Assembly: GCA_013812565.1 (NCBI GenBank) | Contig: JACCTF010000740.1 | Location: 1 to 5,577, forward strand | Source: Pyrinomonadaceae bacterium | Lineage (GTDB): Bacteria > Acidobacteriota > Blastocatellia > Pyrinomonadales > Pyrinomonadaceae | Direction: 5' to 3' | DNA: 5,577 bases | The notes under the pieces: generated by a model | Databases searched by the model: none | Told to the model about the DNA's origin: nothing | What the model saw: the letters and a program-made list of their open reading frames with translations, nothing else | Shown here: in pieces, positions 1 to 5,333 of the stretch | Numbering within the stretch: position 1 is the stretch's first letter | Layout of the letters: each line of letters opens with the position of its first letter | Position numbers and translations under genes: made by a program

Positions 1-1
1 A

Positions 2-301
2 TCACGTTTACTACGCGCGGCCGAAGAGTTGATCGATGCGAAGTACAAGGAAGAATATGAGCCGCGTCTTGACGTTCTGCAAACCCTCATCCACGATTTA
101 TGGGTTCTCTCACTCGGCGACACGGAAGTCCGAGTAGTCAACGATGACATACGCGAGCGATTGGGTAAATCGAGCCGGGAGATCGAGAGTCGTCGCGCCG
201 CCGATTGGCTTCTTCGCATCGAGAACCTGCGTCGTCAGTTGGCCGTCAACATTAACCGCCGCGTGGCAACCGATGCGCTCTTTCTTTCAATGGCAAAATG
301 A
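2..301 (+). CDS. holB: DNA polymerase III delta' subunit, C-terminal fragment (probable)
   Basis: This frame is open from the left edge and ends at TGA (299-301), leaving 99 C-terminal residues; the true start lies outside the window. The delta' subunit is part of the clamp-loader complex that places the sliding clamp on DNA. The visible part is helical and charged. It has the sequence EPRLDVLQTLIHDLWVL, then a run ending in IENLRRQLAVNINRR followed by a short hydrophobic tail. This matches the family's helical C-terminal collar domain, where a helix of the form 'lrrqLarNvNprla' closes the protein. The ATPase-like N-terminal domains, which would settle the name, are not visible. A TTG codon at 29-31 could be mistaken for a start, but the frame continues upstream with plausible residues (LLRAAEE), so it is internal. 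A clamp-loader relative (DnaX-type collar) is the main alternative. Confidence 0.68.
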   Translation, partial: SRLLRAAEELIDAKYKEEYEPRLDVLQTLIHDLWVLSLGDTEVRVVNDDIRERLGKSSREIESRRAADWLLRIENLRRQLAVNINRRVATDALFLSMAK

Positions 302-367
302 TTTGCGATTGCTTATTTGGAATTTTACTTCTGCGAAAAGTCTTTTTGTCTCCTTTAATCGCAAATC
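300..367. repeat. Inverted repeat with 11-bp perfect arms between holB and the response regulator
   Basis: The arm GATTTGCGATT (300-310) is exactly complementary to AATCGCAAATC (357-367), with 46 nt between. The left arm starts inside the holB stop codon. The right arm runs on into a short reiteration of the words TCGAAAA and TCGAAAAT (366-380), so the region looks like degenerate simple-sequence material rather than a typical terminator: the arms are AT-rich, the loop is long and no T-run follows the right arm. It could be a small dispersed intergenic repeat, or a weak 3' structure for the holB transcript. The complementarity is seen directly; any function is inference. Confidence 0.6.
331..359 (+). 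promoter_or_regulatory. Weak candidate promoter for the receiver/ATPase gene
   Basis: TTTAAT (354-359) matches five of six positions of the sigma-70 -10 consensus. CTGCGA (331-336) sits 17 nt upstream but matches only three of six positions of the -35 box. Transcription would begin about 30 nt before the start codon at 397. The gap is AT-rich, so a chance match is quite possible. The -10 element would overlap the right arm of the inverted repeat at 357-367. Confidence 0.22.
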
Positions 368-396
368 GAAAATCGAAAATTCTTTTGAGGTGACTG

Positions 397-1275
397 ATGG
401 CAAAGAAGATTCTGGTAGTTGATGACAACCCGGAAATTCACGAATTACTGCGCGTCGCTTTTAGGCGCGAAGGATACGACGTGCTCGTCGCGCGCAACGG
501 GTTCGAAGGGTTGGAGACGCTTGCCAAGGAACAGGTTGACCTCGCGCTGCTTGACGTGATGATGCCCGGCATGGACGGTCTTGAGATGCTTTCGCGTTTG
601 CGCGCTGACCACAAAAGCTTGCGCGTAATTGTGATGACCGCAGATTCAACGCCTGAGACAGCGCTCAGCGCAATGCGTGACCAAGCGTGCGACCTTCTTA
701 CTAAACCTTTTAACATTGAGGAAGTGCTCGGAGCAGTACGCACGGCTTTTGAACTCGCTCCACAAGAGATCAACATCGAAGTTTTATCAGCCCGTCCTGA
801 ATGGATTGAACTGCGCGTCCCTTGCGATTTGGCGGCGATTGATCCGCTGGAGCGAATGATGACGCAACTTGAAACTGACCTGCCATCCGCGACACGCGAG
901 AGCGTGACCTACGCTTTTCGCGAAATGCTGCGCAACGCCATCGAGCACGGCGGCAAGAGTGATCCCCGGCGGCATGTCGAAGTCGGATACTTGCGCTCGC
1001 CGCGCATCATGCTTTACCGCATCAAAGACCCGGGCGAGGGCTTCAACTTCGAATCGCTCGATCATGCCGCCGTCTCCAATCCGGAGGATGACCCGATCCA
1101 GCACGAACGCGTGCGCGAAGAACTCGGCATGCGGCCCGGCGGCTTCGGCATCCTCATCGCCCGCAACATGGTTGACGAGATGATCTACAACGAACGCCAC
1201 AATGAAGTTGTGTTGATCAAATATTTGGACGGCGTGCAGAATCCGGTCCCAAATGAATCCCAACAAACAGAATAA
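397..1275 (+). CDS. Response regulator: CheY-like receiver fused to an RsbW/SpoIIAB-like ATPase (anti-sigma-type kinase) domain
   Basis: This is a 292-residue cytoplasmic signalling protein. Residues 3-120 form a complete receiver: acidic pair D9/D10, phospho-acceptor D53 in LLDVMMPGMDG, T81 and K103 (in TKPF). Residues about 128-278 form a GHKL ATPase domain of the HATPase_c_2 type. It has an N box (E176, N180, then E183-H184-G185), a G1 box DPGEGF (211-216) and a G2 box GMRPGGFG (244-251). No histidine dimerisation domain is present, so this is not a classical hybrid kinase. By family knowledge, such ATPase domains bind a sigma factor or phosphorylate a STAS anti-anti-sigma protein on serine; here phosphorylation of D53 would probably control that activity (inference). 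The start is supported by GAGG (387-390), six nt before the ATG. Partner genes are absent from the window. Domain calls are firm; the partner and output are unknown. Confidence 0.9.
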   Translation: MAKKILVVDDNPEIHELLRVAFRREGYDVLVARNGFEGLETLAKEQVDLALLDVMMPGMDGLEMLSRLRADHKSLRVIVMTADSTPETALSAMRDQACDLLTKPFNIEEVLGAVRTAFELAPQEINIEVLSARPEWIELRVPCDLAAIDPLERMMTQLETDLPSATRESVTYAFREMLRNAIEHGGKSDPRRHVEVGYLRSPRIMLYRIKDPGEGFNFESLDHAAVSNPEDDPIQHERVREELGMRPGGFGILIARNMVDEMIYNERHNEVVLIKYLDGVQNPVPNESQQTE

Positions 1276-1297
1276 GCCGCCTTTCAATTAGGCGGCC
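1275..1297 (-). terminator. GC hairpin between convergent genes, probable terminator
   Basis: GCCGCCT (1276-1282) pairs perfectly with AGGCGGC (1290-1296) around a 7-nt loop. Positions 1275 and 1297 can add a G-U pair in the minus-strand transcript. On the minus strand the stem is followed by the T-rich sequence TTATTCTGTTTG, fitting termination of the dxr-rseP-ispG transcript about 30 nt after the ispG stop. On the plus strand the stem begins just after the TAA of the receiver/ATPase gene but is followed by CTATCAG, so termination there would be weaker. It may serve both directions. Confidence 0.7.
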
Positions 1298-1328
1298 TAT
1301 CAGATTCAAACATTCGGTTCTTCTCGAT

Positions 1329-2441
1329 CTATTTAATAGCAACCAATTGCGGCCCGGCCTTCTCCCTGACCGCGTCAGCGCCCTCTTCAAGAAGCTTCTC
1401 TGTTTCACGCACAAACGCTTCAACGATGTCCGTTCCCGACACTTTGCGCATCGGCACGCCGTTTTTGTAGATCATGCCGACGCCGCGTCCGAACGTTACC
1501 CCCAATGCGGAATCATGCGCCTCGCCCGGCCCGTTGACGGCACAACCCATCACGGAAAGATGTAACGGCTCTTCGATGTGCGATAAGCGGCGTTCAATTT
1601 CTGTGACGATGCCGACGAAGTTGTCAACGTCGATCCGACCGCACGTCGGACATGCCACCACCGTGACACCACGCTTGCGCAGTTCAAGCGATTTCAGAAT
1701 CTCCCACGCAACTCTCACTTCTTCCTGCGACTCGGCGGCGAGCGAGACGCGTATCGTATCGCCGATGCCTTCATGAAGCAGAACGCCGAGGCCGATGGCG
1801 GATTTCACTGTGCCACTAAAGGCCGTGCCCGCTTCTGTGACGCCGAGATGCAAGGGATAGTCAACCTGCTCGGCAAGCAAACGGTAAGCGGCGACGGTGC
1901 GCTGCACGTCCGATGCTTTGAGCGAGATGATGATGTCGTGAAAATCTAAATCTTCAAGAATGCGTATGTGGCGCTTGGCGGATTCAACCATCGCTTCCGG
2001 TGTCGCCGTGCCGCCGTACTGTGCAAGTAGATCTTTTTCAAGCGAGCCACCGTTAACGCCGATGCGGATCGGAACCTTTTGTGCCGCCGCCGCGCGCACA
2101 ACTTCGCGAACACGCTCATGCGCACCGATGTTGCCCGGGTTAAGACGAAGTTTATCGACGCCCGCATCGAGAGCCATCAACGCCAGCTTGTAATGGAAAT
2201 GAATATCAGCGACGAGCGGCACTTCGGGGACACGCCGTCGGATCTCTTTGAGCGCGAGGGCGGCTTCTTTGTCCGGCACGGCGAGGCGAACGATCTCACA
2301 TCCGGCACGCATCATCTCTTCGATCTGCGCGACGGTGCTCGCCACGTCAACCGTGTCGGTCTTGGTCATTGATTGGACGGCGACGGGAGCGCCGCCGCCA
2401 ATCTGAACTTTTCCGACGTGAACTGCTCTTGTTTTGCGCAT
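1329..2441 (-). CDS. ispG: 4-hydroxy-3-methylbut-2-en-1-yl diphosphate synthase (HMBPP synthase, MEP pathway)
   Basis: This 370-residue cytoplasmic [4Fe-4S] enzyme converts the cyclic diphosphate MEcPP to HMBPP, the penultimate step of the MEP isoprenoid pathway, using reduced ferredoxin or flavodoxin. The N-terminal TIM barrel (about 1-250) carries family signatures: PVAVQSMTKTDT near residue 19, VADIHFHYKLA (77-87), LRLNPGNIG (98-106) and RIGVNGGSLE (126-135). The C-terminal iron-sulfur domain has CPTCGR with C264 and C267, then MGCAVNGPGE with C300 and E307, giving the three cluster cysteines and the glutamate ligand. The length fits the short bacterial two-domain form; there is no plant-type insertion. 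The ATG at 2439-2441 gives the usual start just before the motif VGKVQIGGG. rseP ends 11 bp upstream and the likely AGGA ribosome site overlaps its stop, so the two are almost certainly co-transcribed. Confidence 0.97.
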   Translation of the reverse strand: MRKTRAVHVGKVQIGGGAPVAVQSMTKTDTVDVASTVAQIEEMMRAGCEIVRLAVPDKEAALALKEIRRRVPEVPLVADIHFHYKLALMALDAGVDKLRLNPGNIGAHERVREVVRAAAAQKVPIRIGVNGGSLEKDLLAQYGGTATPEAMVESAKRHIRILEDLDFHDIIISLKASDVQRTVAAYRLLAEQVDYPLHLGVTEAGTAFSGTVKSAIGLGVLLHEGIGDTIRVSLAAESQEEVRVAWEILKSLELRKRGVTVVACPTCGRIDVDNFVGIVTEIERRLSHIEEPLHLSVMGCAVNGPGEAHDSALGVTFGRGVGMIYKNGVPMRKVSGTDIVEAFVRETEKLLEEGADAVREKAGPQLVAIK

Positions 2442-2450
2442 CGAGTGTTT

Positions 2451-2454
2451 TCCT
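2451..2454 (-). promoter_or_regulatory. Shine-Dalgarno of ispG overlapping the rseP stop codon
   Basis: On the minus strand the rseP stop TAG (2455-2453) runs into GAAAACACTCG and then the ispG ATG. The AGGA formed by the TAG and its neighbours lies 9 nt before the ATG. Ribosomes terminating on rseP would cover or vacate this site, which suggests translational coupling (inference). No other purine-rich site fits this start as well. Confidence 0.6.
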
Positions 2455-3856
2455 AACGTTGCTGCGGCTGTGGCGATGGAGATGCGGTGGCGGCCGGGCG
2501 ATCCTTACTTGAGTTGCGCCAGAGCGATGCTTCTTTCGCCAGATCATTGAAGATAACGAAGCCCATTAACAGCAGCAGCGTAACAAAGCCTAACTGCTGG
2601 ATACGCTCACGGATCGTCATCGACAGCGTGATACCGACAACTCCAAGCATGGCTTCAATGAAGAGTAAGAAGATCGCGCCGCCATCCAGAACGGGTATCG
2701 GTAATAGGTTGAAGACGCCGAGGTTCAAACTCAGGAACCCGAGAAACCAGAAGACGCCCTCCCAGCCGCCTTCGTTCGCCGCTGTTCCAGCGGCTCGACC
2801 GATGCCGATCGGACCAGCAAGCGAGTCGCGCGCCGACCGCTGTCCCTGAAAGATTTGACCGAGGGCCACAGCCGTTAATCGTATAAAGCGGAGGTTGTGT
2901 TCGACCGCATAGGAAGCCGCTCCCACCAGGCCAACCCGCTCCAGCGGCCCGCCGCCGAAACGGATGCCAAGCCGTTCCTTACCGTCCGACATCTGCCGTG
3001 CGCGAGTTTCTACCTCAAGACGCTCGCCGCCGCGTTCAACCATTAGAGTAAGTGGTTCCGCTTTGTGATCCTGAATGTACAGAACAACCTGCTCATCCCT
3101 TAGCATCGGCTCGCCGTTGATGGCAACAACGCGATCATCCGGTCGAAGCCCAGCTTCAGCCGCCGGCGAGTTCGCTTCCACACTACCGATTGTCACGGCG
3201 GAGTCGGGTTGAAACCCGAGGTCGCCGACGGTCTCGCCGCGTTCGTTACGCGGCGTCGGTTTAATCTCCAGCGGGATACGTTGTCCGTTGCGCTCCACGA
3301 CCAACGGAAGCGTCTGGCCGGGTCTCAGCAACGCGTCGTCGTTGATGCCGCTCCACGTTGGGTTGTCCTGATTATTAAAAGAGATGATGCGGTCGCCAGA
3401 CTCAAGTTTCGCAATATCGGCTGCGCCGTTCGGCGCTATGCGGCTGACCACGGGTGACACGGTCGCGGGCACGCCGTAGAGCAGCGCGGCGACGAACGGG
3501 ATCATGAGGGCCGTTAGGATATTCATCACCGGCCCGGCGATGATTACCATAAACTTTTGTCGGCGTGGACGAAGATCGAACCGTTCTCTGAGCGGAATGT
3601 CTGACACGCTTTCGCCTTCAATCGGGGCGTTGGATTCGTCGCCGCCGAGTTTGACGAACCCGCCCAGCGGGATCGCCGACAGACGGTAATCAGTGGTTCC
3701 CCACCGCCAACCGAAAATGCGCGGCCCGAAGCCTACAGAGAAAGCCTCGACGCGAATGCCCAGCAGTTTGGCAACGATGAAGTGCCCGAATTCGTGAATG
3801 ATGACGGCTGCGCCGAGGGTAAAGACGAAAGCAAGAATGGTGATTAATAGAGTCAT
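2453..3856 (-). CDS. rseP: RIP metalloprotease RseP, site-2 protease family M50
   Basis: This 467-residue inner-membrane zinc protease cuts substrates within the membrane. In characterised bacteria it releases envelope-stress sigma factors by cleaving an anti-sigma protein and clears signal-peptide remnants; the substrate here is unknown. TM1 (about 2-24) holds the zinc motif HEFGH (21-25; H21, H25 ligands, E22 catalytic). The GGFVKLGG motif (65-72) follows, then TM2 (about 103-128). Two PDZ domains occupy about 125-200 and 205-290; their core motifs are GAADIAKLESGDRI and SPAAEAGLRPDDRV. TM3 (about 366-385) leads into NLLPIPVLDGG (383-393), with D391 as third zinc ligand. TM4 is about 422-440. 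A polar Pro/Ser/Gln-rich tail (about 447-467) is probably disordered. Length is close to E. coli RseP, about 450 residues. The start has only a weak AAAGAGA ribosome site, but it places TM1 and HEFGH at the usual distance. Confidence 0.97.
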   Translation of the reverse strand: MTLLITILAFVFTLGAAVIIHEFGHFIVAKLLGIRVEAFSVGFGPRIFGWRWGTTDYRLSAIPLGGFVKLGGDESNAPIEGESVSDIPLRERFDLRPRRQKFMVIIAGPVMNILTALMIPFVAALLYGVPATVSPVVSRIAPNGAADIAKLESGDRIISFNNQDNPTWSGINDDALLRPGQTLPLVVERNGQRIPLEIKPTPRNERGETVGDLGFQPDSAVTIGSVEANSPAAEAGLRPDDRVVAINGEPMLRDEQVVLYIQDHKAEPLTLMVERGGERLEVETRARQMSDGKERLGIRFGGGPLERVGLVGAASYAVEHNLRFIRLTAVALGQIFQGQRSARDSLAGPIGIGRAAGTAANEGGWEGVFWFLGFLSLNLGVFNLLPIPVLDGGAIFLLFIEAMLGVVGITLSMTIRERIQQLGFVTLLLLMGFVIFNDLAKEASLWRNSSKDRPAATASPSPQPQQR

Positions 3857-3869
3857 AGAATATGGCGTC

Positions 3870-3899
3870 TCTTTAGTTGTGAGCTATGCCTTATTTCAA
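3870..3899 (-). promoter_or_regulatory. Candidate promoter upstream of rseP
   Basis: On the minus strand TTGAAA (3899-3894) resembles a -35 box. TAAAGA (3875-3870) resembles a -10 box after an 18-nt spacer, about 14 nt from the rseP ATG, so the leader would be very short or leaderless-like. The 102-bp gap after dxr leaves room for a separate rseP-ispG promoter, but these matches are imperfect and could be chance. Confidence 0.22.
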
Positions 3900-3919
3900 A
3901 GGTTGTGAGGCAGTGCCTT
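3876..3919. repeat. Imperfect direct repeat in the dxr-rseP gap
   Basis: GTTGTGAGCTATGCCTT (3876-3892) recurs 26 bp on as GTTGTGAGGCAGTGCCTT (3902-3919): an identical 8-base head and 6-base tail around a variable middle. The second copy contains the palindrome AGGCAGTGCCT (3909-3919 approximately). The pair could be a tandem regulator site or the remains of a local duplication. No regulator gene is nearby to support the first reading. Confidence 0.45.
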
Positions 3920-3941
3920 TTGACACACAACGAGTTTACGC

Positions 3942-3954
3942 GGCGCGTAGCGCC
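3942..3954. other. Short GC hairpin just after the dxr stop
   Basis: GGCGC (3942-3946) pairs with GCGCC (3950-3954) across a 3-nt loop, starting 4 nt beyond the dxr stop codon on the minus strand. No T-run follows, so it is more likely a minor 3'-end structure than an efficient terminator. Read-through into rseP-ispG remains plausible. Confidence 0.35.
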
Positions 3955-3958
3955 TCAG

Positions 3959-5164
3959 TCAAACACTTCGCTGGAAAGCAAAATCTACTTCCTGCGCGAT
4001 GCGCGCAACCTCCCCCGCAGCCAACGCTCGCGCCGCCCTGTCCGCTTCTAACACTGCGCTAAGATTGCTTACAGGGCGCGTTTCATGTTGGTTCATGACA
4101 AACTCGATGACTTCGGGAATGTCAGTCAACCGAATCCGCTCATCGAGAAAAGCCTGTACCGCTTCTTCGTTCGCGGCACTCATTGCTGCCGGCATCGTCC
4201 CGCCACTGCGCAACGTGCGGTACGCAAGCTCAAGCGCGGGAAAACGCTCTACGTCGGGCGCTTCAAAATGCAGGGCGAAGAGCCGCGTTAGATCAAGCGG
4301 CGGAAGGGGCGAAGAGCGACGCTCCGGATAGCACAGGGCATACTGAATGGCGTGGCGCATGTCAGTCGGTCCCATCTGTGCGATCCATGATCCATCGATT
4401 AGTTCGATCATTGAATGCACGATTGATTCCGGATGTATCACGACATCAATCGCACTGGCATCAAACCCGAACAGCCAGTGCGCTTCGATAACCTCCAACC
4501 CTTTGTTCATCAACGTCGCTGAATCAACCGTGACCTTCGCACCCATGTTCCACGTCGGATGGTTCATCGCTTCGGCAACGCTCGCCCGCTCCATCTGGCG
4601 ACGATCCCTGGTGCGAAACGGACCACCCGAAGCGGTGAGCACAAGTCGCCGCACCTCCACGCGCTTTTCGCCGCGCAGACATTGATGCAACGCGCTATGT
4701 TCGGAGTCCACCGGAAGAAGTTCCGCACCCGATTTTTCCGCTGCGCGCGTCATCAATTCGCCAGCCATCACAAGCGTCTCTTTGTTGGCAAGCGCCACGC
4801 GCTTTCCGGCTTCGAGCGCTGAAAGCGTCGGCACAAAGCCAACTGCGCCGACGGTCGCGCTGACAACACAGTCAGCGCGCTCGTGGGTTGCGGTTTCAAC
4901 CATTCCCGCTTCACCAACCAGAATGCGCGGCAGTGGAACATCCCGAGCGTGCAACTCAGCCTGCAACTCTTCAACGCACTCATCAGTTTCAACCGAAACC
5001 AATTCGGGACGGTGACGAACTACCTGCTCCCCAAGCCTCTTCATATTGCGCCCAGCGCTGAGCGCCACGATATGAAAAAGATCAGCAAACGACTCAACAA
5101 CGCTGAGCGTATTGCAACCAATTGAGCCCGTGGAACCTAGAACCGCAATACCTTTAGAAGCCAT
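3959..5164 (-). CDS. dxr: 1-deoxy-D-xylulose 5-phosphate reductoisomerase
   Basis: This 401-residue cytoplasmic enzyme rearranges and reduces DXP to 2-C-methyl-D-erythritol 4-phosphate with NADPH and a divalent metal; it is the target of fosmidomycin. The Rossmann domain opens with GSTGSIG (10-16) and includes ALANKET (124-130), with the conserved K128. The catalytic part has PVDSEH (151-156), with metal ligands D153 and E155. NHPTWNMG follows (201-208, with H202), then VDSATLMNKGLEV (213-225) with S215, N220, K221 and the third metal ligand E224, and HPESIVHSMI (244-253). A helical C-terminal domain ends at 401. All expected active-site residues are present and length matches the family. The start codon places GSTGSIG at the normal distance. 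No Shine-Dalgarno is visible upstream, where a repeat directly abuts the ATG. The gene leads a minus-strand cluster with rseP and ispG. Confidence 0.97.
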   Translation of the reverse strand: MASKGIAVLGSTGSIGCNTLSVVESFADLFHIVALSAGRNMKRLGEQVVRHRPELVSVETDECVEELQAELHARDVPLPRILVGEAGMVETATHERADCVVSATVGAVGFVPTLSALEAGKRVALANKETLVMAGELMTRAAEKSGAELLPVDSEHSALHQCLRGEKRVEVRRLVLTASGGPFRTRDRRQMERASVAEAMNHPTWNMGAKVTVDSATLMNKGLEVIEAHWLFGFDASAIDVVIHPESIVHSMIELIDGSWIAQMGPTDMRHAIQYALCYPERRSSPLPPLDLTRLFALHFEAPDVERFPALELAYRTLRSGGTMPAAMSAANEEAVQAFLDERIRLTDIPEVIEFVMNQHETRPVSNLSAVLEADRAARALAAGEVARIAQEVDFAFQRSV

Positions 5165-5167
5165 AAG

Positions 5168-5251
5168 TAGATGTCAGATGTCAGATGGTAGATGCTGGTG
5201 TCAGATGGTAGATGCTGGTGTTCTTACCGACATCTGACATCTAGCATCTGA
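5168..5251. repeat. Compound inverted repeat abutting the dxr start
   Basis: TAGATGTCAGATGTC (5168-5182) is perfectly complementary to GACATCTGACATCTA (5229-5243), giving 15-bp arms around a 46-nt interior. The interior includes most of two perfect 20-bp tandem units. An alternative fold pairs 5201-5214 with 5238-5251 with one mismatch. The whole element is built from the words CAGATG and TAGATG. It starts 3 bp from the dxr ATG and so forms the 5' leader of dxr. It looks like a dispersed intergenic repeat or small non-autonomous element; no transposase or target duplication is visible. Confidence 0.8.
5181..5220. repeat. Perfect tandem duplication of a 20-bp unit
   Basis: TCAGATGGTAGATGCTGGTG occurs twice head to tail (5181-5200 and 5201-5220) with no differences. 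Perfect identity implies recent slippage or duplication. There are no spacers, so this is not a CRISPR array. It lies inside the larger inverted repeat upstream of dxr. Confidence 0.9.
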
Positions 5252-5295
5252 GTCGGGTAAGGAGACGACGTTGCCGCAGCCCCCTCCCCTAAGAA

Positions 5296-5323
5296 CGTAA
5301 CGTGAAAGTTTCCCTTCATTACG
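5296..5323 (-). terminator. Imperfect hairpin after the right-edge minus-strand frame
   Basis: On the minus strand CGTAATGAA pairs with TTCA-CG-TTACG: 5 bp, a 2-nt bulge, 4 bp and an 8-nt loop, followed by TTCTTAG. It begins 10 nt after the stop codon at 5334, where a terminator for the right-edge frame would be expected. The stem is weak and the T-run short. The rest of 5252-5333 shows nothing I recognise beyond a G-rich run (minus strand, about 5280-5290). Confidence 0.35.
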
Positions 5324-5333
5324 CTCAAGCCTC

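Noticed and set aside
29..31. TTG as a start codon for a short 90-residue gene
   Set aside because: The frame is open upstream to the window edge with residues that fit the delta' collar helix, so this is an internal leucine codon.
300..367. Intrinsic terminator for holB
   Set aside because: The arms are AT-rich with a 46-nt loop, and the right arm is not followed by a T-run, so it does not fit the usual form; kept only as a repeat.
144..422. A 92-codon plus-strand frame spanning the end of holB and the start of the response regulator
   Set aside because: It overlaps two better-supported genes in another frame, has no ribosome site and a low-complexity middle drawn from the AT-rich gap.
787..1287. 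A 166-codon open frame on the minus strand, opposite the ATPase half of the response regulator
   Set aside because: It lies wholly antisense to a gene with complete receiver and ATPase motifs, shows no family motif of its own and is a typical shadow of codon bias.
2079..2372. Plus-strand frames opposite ispG, and similar ones opposite rseP and dxr
   Set aside because: All are antisense to genes with intact catalytic motifs and carry no recognisable domain or ribosome site.
5165..5251. CRISPR array
   Set aside because: The 20-bp units are directly adjacent without unique spacers, only two copies exist and no cas gene is present.
5165..5251. Integron attC site, retron RNA or transposon end
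   Set aside because: The fold is superficially suggestive, but there is no integrase, reverse transcriptase or transposase, no attC core sites and no clear target-site duplication in the window.
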